NCBI RefSeq assembly: GCF_038784515.1
Contig: NZ_CP152376.1
Coordinates: 2,790,001 to 2,854,000, forward strand
Length of the DNA: 64,000 nt
Direction of reading: 5' to 3'
Origin: Rhodoferax sp. GW822-FHT02A01
GTDB taxonomy: Bacteria; Pseudomonadota; Gammaproteobacteria; Burkholderiales; Burkholderiaceae_C
Position 1 is the stretch's first letter. Every line of letters begins with the position of its first letter. Below the pieces are notes generated by a model. That model was not told where the DNA came from, searched no databases, and saw only the letters and a list, made by a program, of their open reading frames with translations. The position numbers and the translations under genes were made by a program. Below are positions 26,862 through 35,517 of this stretch, one piece after another.

Positions 26862-27262
26862 ATATCGAACATTTCACCGACCTGCTGCAGGCCGCGCGTG
26901 CACAACCCCTGCAGCAGCGGCTGCTGTTTGTCTTTGCTGGCGCAGAGCTGCCGGACGACGCCAGCGCGGAGCAGCGTGCCGGTTTCGAGGCAGGGCAGGG
27001 CGGTGCGCTGGTGCCGTCCATGTGCGTGGACAAAAGCCCGGACGAAGTGCCATCGTTTGACTCCCTGGTGCAGGAGGCGGCGCAGTTCGGACAAACATGG
27101 CATCTGGTATTTGCCGGGGCCATGTCGGGTACCGCCCACAGCGCACCGGACCCCCAGCAGGTGGAGACCTCCTTGCAGGCCATGGTGGAAGCCATCAAGC
27201 GAGGCGATGTGCACCGTTATCTGGCATTCGACCCACAGGGCATTCCCGTAGCTCTGGAGTGA
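26858..27262 (+). CDS. Conserved hypothetical protein, nar-locus associated
   Basis: 134 residues, soluble, no signal peptide or transmembrane segment. I do not recognise a characterised domain. Similar short proteins in Comamonadaceae are, from memory, sometimes auto-labelled as ribonucleotide reductase alpha subunit, but nothing here supports that enzyme (no R1 active-site cysteines, far too short). Notable sequence: LLFVFAGAELPDDA, a single Cys in PSMCVDKSPDE, and FAGAMSGTA. The ATGA overlap with the nitroreductase gene implies coupled translation and a function tied to it or to nitrate respiration. Confidence 0.7.
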   Translation: MNIEHFTDLLQAARAQPLQQRLLFVFAGAELPDDASAEQRAGFEAGQGGALVPSMCVDKSPDEVPSFDSLVQEAAQFGQTWHLVFAGAMSGTAHSAPDPQQVETSLQAMVEAIKRGDVHRYLAFDPQGIPVALE

Positions 27263-27268
27263 CGCGTG

Positions 27269-27673
27269 TCAGGTGTAGCTTGGCAGCACGAGGACCAGAA
27301 AACCCCAGGGGTTCTTCAGGATGGCCACGGAGGCAATCCAGAACAGCACCGCCAGCGCCAGCACCCAGGCCGTGGCGCGGATCTTCCATGCCAGCTTTAC
27401 GCGCAATGCCACCACGCCCAGACCGATGTAGAGCAGCAGGCCCAGTATCTTGGCCAGCAGCCACGGTGTGTGTGCGGGGTTGAGGCGCAGCATGCCTGCC
27501 AGGGTCAGGGCGGAGAGCAGCAAGATGGTGTCCACGATGTGCGGCAGCGTCTTGGCCAGCCGACCCTGGGTCCATTGCGCACCCCGCAAAGAAGCCATGC
27601 CACGCACGGCGAACCCCAGACCGGAGAGAATCACTGCAGACTGGTGCAGCAGTTTGATAACGATGTAATCCAT
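27269..27673 (-). CDS. SirB2-family integral membrane protein
   Basis: 134 residues with four hydrophobic helices. The start MDYIVIKLLHQSAVILSGLG and the RGMASLRGAQW loop followed by LPHIVDTILLLSA are typical of SirB2 proteins (DUF420-like invasion-regulator family), whose biochemical role is unclear. It converges on the nar operon 6 bp from the stop of the preceding gene. The ATG at 27673 is chosen; longer upstream reading would enter the divergent HPP gene. Confidence 0.78.
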   Translation of the reverse strand: MDYIVIKLLHQSAVILSGLGFAVRGMASLRGAQWTQGRLAKTLPHIVDTILLLSALTLAGMLRLNPAHTPWLLAKILGLLLYIGLGVVALRVKLAWKIRATAWVLALAVLFWIASVAILKNPWGFLVLVLPSYT

Positions 27674-27726
27674 GCGCGCAGTGTAGCGATGCACTGCGTG
27701 TCCGAGTCCGAACTCCAACAATACCC

Positions 27727-28878
27727 ATGCAAGCCCTGAACCGCATACATATTCTGTTGAACTCCGAACGTTGGCGTGACGCACTGGGTGCGTTCATGGG
27801 CATGGGGTTGTGCGCCGTGTTCCTGCATGCGGTCAACGCAGGCGCTGGCGGCCACTGGGTGCTGGTGCCTCTGGCTGGCACCATCGTGATCCTGTACGTG
27901 CAGCCGCACAGTCCGGTGGCCCAGCCCTGGCCCATTCTGGGCAGCTACCTGATCTCCTGCCTGGTCGGCTTCGTCTGCTCGCTCTGGCTCACGCCGGTGC
28001 AGCTCGCCGTGGCGGTGGCGATTGCTGCCAGCGTCTGGCTGATGGTGCGCCTGCATTGCATTCATCCGCCCGGCGCGGCCATGGCCCTGCTGATCGTGCT
28101 GGATGGGCCGCATTCGGGTGACGGCATGGCCCATCTGGCGGTACAGGTCGTCCTCAACATCGGCATCGCCCTGGGCACGACCATGCTGGTGAGCAACTTC
28201 ATTTTGCGCCGACCCTATCCCTACCACGCACAGGTTCCCGCGCCCAGCCTGCACCGCACGCAGGACGAGGCCCCCCTGCGCCGCACCGGGCTGGACCATG
28301 AAGACCTGGCCAGTGCGCTGGCCACGTTGGATACCTTTGTGGACGTGCAGGAAGACGAGCTGGTGGCGATCTACAACCTGGCGGTCGACCATGCGTTTGG
28401 CCGCCACGTGGGACTCACCTGCGCCGACATCATGTCGCGCGATGTGATGACGGTGCACTTCGATACCGATCTGGAGCAGGCCTGGAACATGTTGCGGCTG
28501 CACAAGATCAAGTCCTTGCCGGTGGTGGATACCTATGGCAACCTGATAGGCATCGCCACGGTCGCGGACTTCTTTCGCCAGATGGATGACACCTCGGCGG
28601 CGGGGCTGGCCATGCGTCTGCAGGGTCTGCTGCGGCGCACGCCGGGTCTGACCTCGGAAAAGGCCGAAGTCGTGGGGCAGATCATGACGTCGCAGGTGTT
28701 TTCGGCAACACCTTCTACGCCGGTGGCGCAATTGGTGGCACATGTGTCGGAAAAAGGCATGGCCCATATTCCGGTGGTGGATGACAACCGCAAGGTGGTG
28801 GGCATCGTGACCCAGTCCGACATGCTGGCAGCACTCTACAAGCGACTGGCCATGTCCGAGGCGATTCCGCGTACGTGA
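27727..28878 (+). CDS. HPP-family membrane protein with two CBS domains
   Basis: 383 residues. Four to five transmembrane helices in the first ~165 residues carry the family motif CIHPPGAAMAL; two CBS domains follow (about 230-290 and 315-375: ADIMSRDVMTVH, LPVVDTYGNLIGIAT, VGQIMTSQVFSA, IPVVDDNRKVVGIVTQSDML). HPP proteins have been implicated in nitrite transport in plastids and cyanobacteria. Position between nar and nsrR makes a role in nitrite traffic plausible, gated by nucleotide binding at the CBS pair. This is inference. Confidence 0.85.
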   Translation: MQALNRIHILLNSERWRDALGAFMGMGLCAVFLHAVNAGAGGHWVLVPLAGTIVILYVQPHSPVAQPWPILGSYLISCLVGFVCSLWLTPVQLAVAVAIAASVWLMVRLHCIHPPGAAMALLIVLDGPHSGDGMAHLAVQVVLNIGIALGTTMLVSNFILRRPYPYHAQVPAPSLHRTQDEAPLRRTGLDHEDLASALATLDTFVDVQEDELVAIYNLAVDHAFGRHVGLTCADIMSRDVMTVHFDTDLEQAWNMLRLHKIKSLPVVDTYGNLIGIATVADFFRQMDDTSAAGLAMRLQGLLRRTPGLTSEKAEVVGQIMTSQVFSATPSTPVAQLVAHVSEKGMAHIPVVDDNRKVVGIVTQSDMLAALYKRLAMSEAIPRT

Positions 28879-28891
28879 GTGTTCAGTCTGC

Positions 28892-29362
28892 TTACGCCTT
28901 GCGTGCCTGGCGGGAAACGGGCATGGCCACCGGCGTGGCCTTGGCACGGGATGGTGCTGGCGCAATCAGGTCTGCCAGGGTGACGCCGTCGAGTACGGCC
29001 AGGTAGCTGTCGGTGGCCTGTTGCAGCACGCCCTTGAGGCGGCACTGGGGGCTCAGGGTGCATTGATTGGTCTGCGCATCAAAGCATTCGACCATGGCGA
29101 AATCGGTCTCGGTCTGGCGCACCACTTCGCCGACGTTGATCTGCGCTGCCGGCTTGCACAGACGCATGCCGCCACCGCGACCGCGGGTGGTGTCCAACAG
29201 GCCATGGGCGCCCAGCTGGTGAACCACCTTGGTCAGGTGGCTGCGCGAAATGCCATGGCTGTCGGCAATCTCGGTGATTGTCACCGGCAGCTCGCGGTGC
29301 TCACAGGCTGCGCAGTACATGAGTACGCGCAAGGAGTAGTCGGTCCACTGGGTCAGTCGCAT
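28892..29362 (-). CDS. nsrR: NO-sensing Rrf2-family repressor
   Basis: 156 residues. Winged helix-turn-helix (TITEIADSHGISRSHLTKVV) plus three cluster cysteines C93, C101 and C107 (ECFDAQTNQCTLSPQC), the arrangement of NsrR, whose [4Fe-4S] cluster reacts with nitric oxide and releases target promoters. It is divergent from the RIC gene; palindromes fitting NsrR sites lie in the 93-bp intergenic region. The C-terminal ~25 residues (APAPSRAKATPVA) are a disordered extension. Confidence 0.92.
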   Translation of the reverse strand: MRLTQWTDYSLRVLMYCAACEHRELPVTITEIADSHGISRSHLTKVVHQLGAHGLLDTTRGRGGGMRLCKPAAQINVGEVVRQTETDFAMVECFDAQTNQCTLSPQCRLKGVLQQATDSYLAVLDGVTLADLIAPAPSRAKATPVAMPVSRQARKA

Positions 29363-29382
29363 GGTGTCGCCATTGAAAAGTA

Positions 29383-29438
29383 AAGATGCATCTTGAATGA
29401 ATCATATCGTATAGAATACATTCATGTTAAATGAATGT
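29383..29438. promoter_or_regulatory. NsrR-type operators in the nsrR-ric intergenic region
   Basis: Two palindromes are visible: AAGATGCATCTT (29383-29394), containing the AAGATGCAT half-site of known NsrR boxes, and ACATTCAT-GTTAA-ATGAATGT (29418-29438), a 21-bp dyad with perfect 8-bp arms. The first is 21 bases before nsrR, the second 18 bases before the RIC start codon. This suggests repression of ric and autoregulation of nsrR. Confidence 0.65.
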
Positions 29439-29455
29439 TTATAAGGAGCCTCCCC

Positions 29456-30190
29456 ATGAATGCACGTTTGCCCAGCACCCAGACCGAGGCGTTTGTCCTC
29501 GACGACCAGCACGCCATTGGTCACATCGCGGTCCAACTTCCCGGCGCCACTGCCATTTTTCGGCGATACAAGCTGGACTTCTGTTGTGGCGGCCAGGTCA
29601 GTCTGGCCCAGGCACTTGCCGACAAGGGGCTGAACCGCGACACGGTGATGGATGAGTTGGCAGCGCTGCAGCGCCCGGATGGCATCTTGGTATCGGCCGA
29701 TGCGTCCAGCCTGATCGACCATATCCTGGAGCGCTACCACGCAGTGCACCGTGAGCAGTTGCCCGAACTGATTCGCATGGCGCGGCGTGTGGAGGCGGTG
29801 CACCGCGACCATCCGCGCGTTCCCGCCGGACTGGCTGCCTTGCTGGAAGAAGCCGAGCAGGACCTGCTGTCGCACATGATGAAGGAGGAGAACATGCTGT
29901 TCCCCATGCTCAAGGCCGGCGGCAATCCCTTTGTGACACAGCCCATAGGTGTGATGCGCGCAGAGCACACGCAGCATGGCGCCATGCTGGAACAGCTGAT
30001 GAGGCTGACCAACAACGCCGAGGCACCGCAGGGCGCCTGCAACACCTGGCGCGCGCTCTACAGTGGCGTTGCCCAGTTGCACGAAGACCTGATCAACCAC
30101 ATCCATCTGGAAAACAACATCCTGTTCAACCAGTTTGAAGTGCCCGCGCCGACACCGGCCAAGTCCGCCTGCTGCGGCTCTTGCGGTTGA
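29456..30190 (+). CDS. ric: Iron-sulfur cluster repair di-iron protein (RIC, YtfE/ScdA/DnrN family)
   Basis: 244 residues. N-terminal ScdA-like segment with KLDFCCGG, then a hemerythrin-like di-iron domain with the expected His/Glu ligands (HHs in DHILERYHAVHREQ, HRDHPRV, LLSHMMKEENMLFP, MRAEHTQHG, LINHIHLENNILF). It repairs Fe-S clusters damaged by NO. The C-terminal KSACCGSCG tail is unusual in being cysteine-rich. ATG 29456 follows AAGGAG. The gene is under a probable NsrR operator and divergent from nsrR. Confidence 0.92.
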   Translation: MNARLPSTQTEAFVLDDQHAIGHIAVQLPGATAIFRRYKLDFCCGGQVSLAQALADKGLNRDTVMDELAALQRPDGILVSADASSLIDHILERYHAVHREQLPELIRMARRVEAVHRDHPRVPAGLAALLEEAEQDLLSHMMKEENMLFPMLKAGGNPFVTQPIGVMRAEHTQHGAMLEQLMRLTNNAEAPQGACNTWRALYSGVAQLHEDLINHIHLENNILFNQFEVPAPTPAKSACCGSCG

Positions 30191-30218
30191 ACTGTGCGGC
30201 GCCGCAAGGGTTCTGACA

Positions 30219-31676
30219 ATGGCAACTGAACTGGCAGGCCGCAAGGTCATTCCCATCCTGCAGGTCAACGCGGGTAGCAATGAGGACGCCAGCTTTTCGC
30301 TGTACGAGAAGCAAGCCAAGGTGTATCCGCGCTCCGTGACCGGCCAGTTTGCCCGCTTGCGCTGGCTGATGGTTTGGGTGACGCAGATCGTCTTCTACGG
30401 TCTGCCTTGGGTGCAGTGGAACGGAAGGCAGGCCGTGCTGTTCGATCTGGCCGAGCGGCGCTTCTATGTACTGGGCCTGGTGCTGCATCCGCAGGACTTT
30501 ATCTATCTGGCGGTGCTGCTGATCATTGCCGCATTGGCGCTGTTCTTCTTCACTGCGGTGGCCGGGCGGTTGTGGTGCGGCTACGCCTGTCCCCAGACGG
30601 TCTACACCGAAATCTTCCTGTGGGTGGAGCGCCGCACCGAAGGCGACCGCCAGGCGCGCATGCGTCTGGACGCCGCACCCTGGAGCCTCAACAAGCTGCT
30701 GCGCAAAGGCGGCAAGCAACTGGCCTGGATGGCCATCGCGCTGGCTACCGGTCTGACCTTCGTGGGCTACTTCTCGTCGATCCGCGGTTTGTTGGGCGAG
30801 TTGGCGGGCTTTACCCTGTCGTCCTGGGAATGGTTCTGGATCCTGTTCTACGCGCTGGCCACCTACGGCAATGCCGGCTTCATGCGTGAGCAGATCTGCA
30901 AACACATGTGCCCTTACGCACGCTTCCAGAGTGCGCTCATCGACATGGATTCCATGGTGATCGCCTATGACGAGCGGCGCGGGGAAAACCGCGGTTCGCG
31001 TGCACGGGGCGCCGACCCGGCTGCGCTGGGCCTGGGCGACTGCATCGACTGTACGCTGTGCGTGCAGGTCTGCCCGACCGGCATCGATATTCGCAAAGGG
31101 CTGCAGAACGAGTGCATTGCCTGTGCCGCCTGCATCGACGTCTGTGATCAGGTCATGCTGAAGATGGACTATCCCAAGGGGCTGATACGCTACACCTCCG
31201 GTCACGGTGTCGCGCAGCAGCTCACCGCCGGCCAGATCGTCAAGCGCATCAGCAGACCGCGTGTGTGGATTTACTGCAGCCTGCTGTTGGTGGTGTGCTC
31301 GGCCCTGGTGTTCAGCCTGTCCACGCGCACGAGCTTCTCGGTGGATGTCATCAAGGACCGCGGTTCGCTGGCACGCGAAGTGGGGCGCGGCGACATCGAG
31401 AACGTGTACCGCCTGCAGGTCATGAACGGTCTGGAGCAGGCACAGCGCTACAGCGTCAGCGCGAGCGGTGTGCCCAGCCTGCGCGTGTCGTCCGATGCGC
31501 AATTGACGGTGGATGCCACCGGCATTGCTTCACTGCCCATTCGCCTGACTCTGCCCGCCGAGGTGGCCGCGCAGTACCGCGGCAAGACCTTACCGATTGA
31601 TTTTGTGGTGCATACCGCCGTGGGCGAGCGGGACGAAAGCACGCACGAAAAATCGACCTTCTACGTGCTGCCCTAG
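30219..31676 (+). CDS. ccoG: Cytochrome c oxidase accessory protein CcoG (RdxA/FixG family)
   Basis: 485 residues. Polyferredoxin-type membrane protein with about five transmembrane helices. WCGYACPQTVYTEIFLWVE and two [4Fe-4S] motifs (CIDCTLCVQVCPTG, CIACAACIDVCDQ) are followed by a C-terminal FixG-type immunoglobulin-like domain. CcoG is a cupric reductase helping assemble cbb3 oxidase. Here it lies apart from cco genes, between ric and nnrS, so it may instead serve copper-dependent NO or nitrite metabolism. Start at ATG 30219 after AAGGG; the reading frame extends upstream into ric. Confidence 0.9.
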   Translation: MATELAGRKVIPILQVNAGSNEDASFSLYEKQAKVYPRSVTGQFARLRWLMVWVTQIVFYGLPWVQWNGRQAVLFDLAERRFYVLGLVLHPQDFIYLAVLLIIAALALFFFTAVAGRLWCGYACPQTVYTEIFLWVERRTEGDRQARMRLDAAPWSLNKLLRKGGKQLAWMAIALATGLTFVGYFSSIRGLLGELAGFTLSSWEWFWILFYALATYGNAGFMREQICKHMCPYARFQSALIDMDSMVIAYDERRGENRGSRARGADPAALGLGDCIDCTLCVQVCPTGIDIRKGLQNECIACAACIDVCDQVMLKMDYPKGLIRYTSGHGVAQQLTAGQIVKRISRPRVWIYCSLLLVVCSALVFSLSTRTSFSVDVIKDRGSLAREVGRGDIENVYRLQVMNGLEQAQRYSVSASGVPSLRVSSDAQLTVDATGIASLPIRLTLPAEVAAQYRGKTLPIDFVVHTAVGERDESTHEKSTFYVLP

Positions 31677-31709
31677 GCGCAACTTTCCTCAACACAACCG
31701 GTCTCCATC

Positions 31710-32879
31710 ATGGCCACACTGTTACAGATTCAGAATCCCCCGCGTCGCGGCCAGGCCCGCTTTGCCTTGTGGGACCTTGGCTTTCGCCCTTTCTATCTGC
31801 TGGCGAGCAGCTTTGCGGCGCTGTCCATCCTGGTCTGGGGGCTGCAGTTCAGCGGTCTGCTGCCGTACGCCTATCTGCAAGGGCCGATGTGGCACGCGCA
31901 TGAAATGCTGTTTGGCTTCACCCTGGCCGTATTGACCGGTTTTCTGCTCACGGCCGGACAGAATTGGTCGGGCCAGCCTACGCCCAAGGGCGGCTATCTG
32001 ATGGCGTTGGCGGCGCTGTGGGTGGCGGGCCGGGTGCTGGTGCTCTCGCCCTGGGGCTGGCTGGCGGCGGTGGTGAATGCCGCGTTCCCGCTGGCGGCTG
32101 CGGTGGCGCTGGGTGTGCCGCTCTACCGGGCGCGCAACAAGCGCAACTATTTCTTTGTGGCTCTGCTGGTGCTGCTCTCGCTGGCCCAGCTCGTGGTGCA
32201 CCTGAATGCCCTGAGCGCCTTGCGTGTGCCGGGCTGGGCTGGCATTGCGCTGGGCCTGGACGTGATGCTGTTCGTGCTGTGCGTCATGGGCGGACGGGTG
32301 ATCCCCATGTTCACCAACAACGCCATCCCCGGCGCCAAGGCCGTGCGCGACCCCCGCGTCGAGAAAGTGGCATTGGGGCTGATCCTGGCGCTTATCGTGG
32401 CCGATGCGCTGCATGTGTCAGGCGTCTGGTTTGCAACGCTGGCGCTGCTGACCATGCTGGCGCATGGCACACGCCTGTGGCTGTGGCAGCCCTGGAAGAC
32501 ACTGCATACGCCGCTGGTCTGGGTGCTGCACGCGGCCTATGCCTGGATTCCCCTGCACCTGGCTTTTCGTGCCCTGGCCGCGCTGGGGTGGATTTCGCCT
32601 TCGGTAGCTACCCACGCACTGACGGCGGGTGCCATAGGCGGCATGGTGATCGGCATGATGACGCGTACCGCCTTGGGCCATACCGGCAGGAAGTTGGTGG
32701 CTGGCAAAGCAGAGGTGAGCTGCTACGCCCTGGTGGCAGCCGCCGCGCTGGTGCGCGTGTTCGTGCCCTTGCTCGCGCCTTCTCTCATCATCCAGGCGGT
32801 CGTGCTCTCGGCCATGTTGTGGTCCGCCGGCTTTGCCGTCTACACCTGGCGCTACTGGCCCATTCTCAGCCGCGACTGA
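31710..32879 (+). CDS. nnrS: NnrS family heme-copper membrane protein
   Basis: 389 residues, about 12 hydrophobic helices. NnrS hallmarks: FALWDLGFRPFYLLA, MWHAHEMLFGF, TGFLLTAGQNWSG, GGRVIPMFTNNA and MTRTALGHTGR. NnrS proteins relieve nitrosative stress in denitrifiers and Vibrio and are typical NsrR/NnrR targets. It follows ccoG by 33 bp. The last 14 bases overlap the convergent sensor kinase gene. Confidence 0.93.
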   Translation: MATLLQIQNPPRRGQARFALWDLGFRPFYLLASSFAALSILVWGLQFSGLLPYAYLQGPMWHAHEMLFGFTLAVLTGFLLTAGQNWSGQPTPKGGYLMALAALWVAGRVLVLSPWGWLAAVVNAAFPLAAAVALGVPLYRARNKRNYFFVALLVLLSLAQLVVHLNALSALRVPGWAGIALGLDVMLFVLCVMGGRVIPMFTNNAIPGAKAVRDPRVEKVALGLILALIVADALHVSGVWFATLALLTMLAHGTRLWLWQPWKTLHTPLVWVLHAAYAWIPLHLAFRALAALGWISPSVATHALTAGAIGGMVIGMMTRTALGHTGRKLVAGKAEVSCYALVAAAALVRVFVPLLAPSLIIQAVVLSAMLWSAGFAVYTWRYWPILSRD

Positions 32880-34269
32880 CGTTCCGTGCTGGCGCGTCCG
32901 CATGCTGATGCGGGCGCTCCGGCGCCGCCGTCAGCAGACGATGGGCATCAAAGGTCACCGCTACAGCCAGTCCACCCAGTTGCTGGGACTTGCGGATCTC
33001 GATTCGTGCCGCGTGCATGTCGGCAATGGTCTTGACGATGGACAGGCCCAGGCCGCTGCCGGATACCGCGTTGCCGGGAATGCGGTAGAAGCGGTCCATC
33101 ACCCGTTCGATGTCACTCTCCGGTATTCCGGGGCCGCTGTCCTCGATCAGCAGGCACACCGAGCGCCCGCTCAGCTGCACCGTGATGTCGATCTTGCTGT
33201 GCGCAGGTGAATATTTGACGGAGTTGTCCAGGATGTTGCGCAGCATGATGCGAAGCGCTTCCTCCTGCCCCATCACATAGCATTCATCCGCCTGCTGCAA
33301 ACCCATGTCGATTTCCTTCTGCTGGGCCAGCGGGTAGATGTCGTTGAAGGCGACCAGGCAGATGCGGTTGATCTCCACGGGCTTGATGTCGCTGCCGTTG
33401 CCAGAGCCGGCCTGCTGGCGCGCCAGCACCATCAGCTGCTCCACCAGCCGGGTGGCCCGGTCAATCCCTGTGCCGACCCGGCGTATGGCAACTTCCCGGT
33501 CCTTCTCCGTGCCGGAGCGCCGTAGCTGCTCCACCTGCAGCTTCAGCGCCGACAACGGTGAGCGCAACTCATGCGCCGCATCGGCTACGAAATTCTTCTG
33601 CGCATCAAATGCGTGGCGCATGCGGCGCAACAGCAGATTGAGCTCTTCCACCAGGGGGCGTATTTCGTTGGGCAGGCCGCCGGTATCCACCTCGGCGAGG
33701 GATTCCGCCTCGCGCGACGCAATCTGCCGCTGTACCCGGTTGAGCGGCGCAAGCGAAGAGGTCACCACCCACCACACCATGAGCAACAGCAGCAGGACCA
33801 TGACCACGATGGGCATGGTGGTGCGAAACGCCAGGTTCCTGGCCAGGCTGCGCCGTGCAGCCCGGTCTTGTGCCACCTGGATCAGTTGGCTGCCGTGGCG
33901 CAGGGTATAGAGCTTGTAGGTGCTGCCACGGGTGTCGAACAGCGTGTGGCCGGTGCTGTCGCGGTCGGGCAGCAACACGGCAGAAGATGAGCGGAACAGG
34001 ATGCGGTGGTCCAGCGTGGAGACCTGGACGATGAATTCGAAGCTGTCGGTCTCGTCCTGGCGGAACCCGCTGCTGCCGTACACATCCGCGTTCAGGCCCG
34101 GGCGCAGGGACAGCGCCATCTGTTCCATCTGGTAGTCAAAGATCTCGTTGGTTTCGTCCAGCGTGGTCTGATAGGCAATGAACGACTGGATGCCAGCGGT
34201 GATCACCACCGCAGCAAAAAGCAGCAGCAGCAGCCGGGCGCGCAAGGAGTTGGTGAACTTGCGCTTCAC
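32866..34269 (-). CDS. Two-component sensor histidine kinase, QseC/PmrB/TctE type
   Basis: 467 residues. Transmembrane helix 1 (about 11-29), periplasmic domain of ~120 residues, transmembrane helix 2 (about 152-170), HAMP, HisKA with H233 in AAHELRSPLS, and an HATPase domain with LRNILDNSVKYSP, EDSGPGIP and GSGLGLSI. The start is a GTG overlapping the response-regulator stop (GTGA at 34266-34269), so translation is coupled; upstream reading in the same frame is inside the regulator gene. Ligand unknown. Confidence 0.9.
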   Translation of the reverse strand: MKRKFTNSLRARLLLLLFAAVVITAGIQSFIAYQTTLDETNEIFDYQMEQMALSLRPGLNADVYGSSGFRQDETDSFEFIVQVSTLDHRILFRSSSAVLLPDRDSTGHTLFDTRGSTYKLYTLRHGSQLIQVAQDRAARRSLARNLAFRTTMPIVVMVLLLLLMVWWVVTSSLAPLNRVQRQIASREAESLAEVDTGGLPNEIRPLVEELNLLLRRMRHAFDAQKNFVADAAHELRSPLSALKLQVEQLRRSGTEKDREVAIRRVGTGIDRATRLVEQLMVLARQQAGSGNGSDIKPVEINRICLVAFNDIYPLAQQKEIDMGLQQADECYVMGQEEALRIMLRNILDNSVKYSPAHSKIDITVQLSGRSVCLLIEDSGPGIPESDIERVMDRFYRIPGNAVSGSGLGLSIVKTIADMHAARIEIRKSQQLGGLAVAVTFDAHRLLTAAPERPHQHADAPARNVSRG

Positions 34270-34931
34270 GGGCTGCCTTTGGCAATCAGATAACCCACTC
34301 CCCGAACGTTTTGGATCAAATCGGCGCCGATCTTCTTGCGCAAGCTGTGGATGTGGACCTCGACCGCATTGCTGCTGACGCCGTCCTTCCAGCTGTAGAG
34401 CCGTTCCTCCAGTTGCTTGCGCGATAGTGCCATGCCCGGGCGCGCCAGCAGCAGTTCCAGAATGGCCCACTCCCTTGCCGACACCACCACAGGCCGGCCT
34501 TCTACCGTGACCTCGCGGGTGGCGGGGTCTATGGTGACGCCCGCGCTCTCGTAGAACGGCTCGGCGCGCCCCACCGATCGGCGTACCAGCGAGCGGATGC
34601 GTGCCAGCATTTCGCCCAGGTCATAGGGCTTCACGATGTAGTCGTCGGCGCCGGAGTCCAGCCCTTCAATGCGCTGGGCCACGGCATCGCGCGCCGTGGC
34701 CACCAGAACCGGTGTACGGTTCTTGCGCTGGCGCAGCGTCTTGAGTACGGTGAGTCCGTCGCACTTGGGCAGACCCAGATCCAGCAGGATCAGGTCGTAG
34801 TGCTGGGTTTCCACGGCGGTGAGCGCCATTTCGCCATCCTTCACCCAGTCCACGGCATAACCTTCGTCCCGCAGAAGATCGAGCACCGATTCGCCGATCA
34901 TCGTGTCGTCTTCCACCAGAAGTAAGCGCAT
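34266..34931 (-). CDS. OmpR-family response regulator, QseB/PmrA/TctD type
   Basis: 221 residues. Receiver domain with E7, D8, D9, phosphoacceptor D51 and K101-equivalent in VKPYDLGE, then an OmpR-type winged helix (EWAILELLLARPGMALSR ... NAVEVHIHSLRKKIG). Partner of the kinase encoded just downstream. A CTTAA-N6-CTTAA element, the type bound by PmrA/QseB, lies upstream of the putative operon at 36447. Confidence 0.92.
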   Translation of the reverse strand: MRLLLVEDDTMIGESVLDLLRDEGYAVDWVKDGEMALTAVETQHYDLILLDLGLPKCDGLTVLKTLRQRKNRTPVLVATARDAVAQRIEGLDSGADDYIVKPYDLGEMLARIRSLVRRSVGRAEPFYESAGVTIDPATREVTVEGRPVVVSAREWAILELLLARPGMALSRKQLEERLYSWKDGVSSNAVEVHIHSLRKKIGADLIQNVRGVGYLIAKGSP

Positions 34932-34947
34932 GTCGGTGCCTGCAAAC

Positions 34948-35466
34948 CTACTTGAAGGTGTCGGAGTCCATGATGGCTATGACTTGGGGCGTGATGTCGG
35001 TTTGGGGATTGGCGTAGACAACGTCCTGGAACACGATGTCCACATGGGCAGTTGCCGCGAACTTCTTCACCGCCTGGTTGGCGATATCGAACACGTGCTG
35101 GATATCGTCACGCTTGCGGGCGTCGCGGTCTTCGACGAACTGCTGCTGCTTGCGTTTGAGTTCGCGCGAGAGTTCGGCAATGGCGCTCTGCTTTTCCAGG
35201 ATATGGGATGGCGTGAGGCTGGGGCCGTTCTTTTCGAGATCTGCCGACTTGTCCCTGAGGGAAGCGGCCAGATCCTGAATCTCCTTGTCGCGCGGCTCGA
35301 AGTCGGCCCGAAAGCGGGCCTGGGCTTCCTTGGCAACCCTGGAGTCGCTCAGTATCTTGTGGGCATTGAGGGTTGCAACCGGAAGGGTGCTGGCGTCCGC
35401 CCATGCCATGGAGCCGGCGAGCAGCCAGGCGGCAAGGCAAAGGGCCACTCGGATCAGGTGCTTCAT
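34948..35466 (-). CDS. OmpH/Skp-like periplasmic protein
   Basis: 172 residues: Sec signal (about 1-22, ending SMAWA), then a long alpha-helical coiled-coil region rich in Lys/Glu/Gln (residues ~50-130) as in Skp/OmpH chaperones of outer-membrane proteins. It is not beside bamA/lpxD, where the housekeeping skp usually lies, so this is probably a second, stress-linked member. It lies 16 bp before the response regulator gene and 51 bp after the peptidase gene, on the same strand. Confidence 0.75.
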   Translation of the reverse strand: MKHLIRVALCLAAWLLAGSMAWADASTLPVATLNAHKILSDSRVAKEAQARFRADFEPRDKEIQDLAASLRDKSADLEKNGPSLTPSHILEKQSAIAELSRELKRKQQQFVEDRDARKRDDIQHVFDIANQAVKKFAATAHVDIVFQDVVYANPQTDITPQVIAIMDSDTFK

Positions 35467-35517
35467 GGCGTTGGGCTGGTGACCGTTCATAGGTAGCGTT
35501 GTCTGGAGCTGCGGGCG

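Noticed and set aside
26858..27262. Ribonucleotide reductase alpha subunit, a label such short proteins sometimes get
   Set aside because: At 134 residues with one cysteine it has none of the R1 enzyme's barrel or active-site residues.
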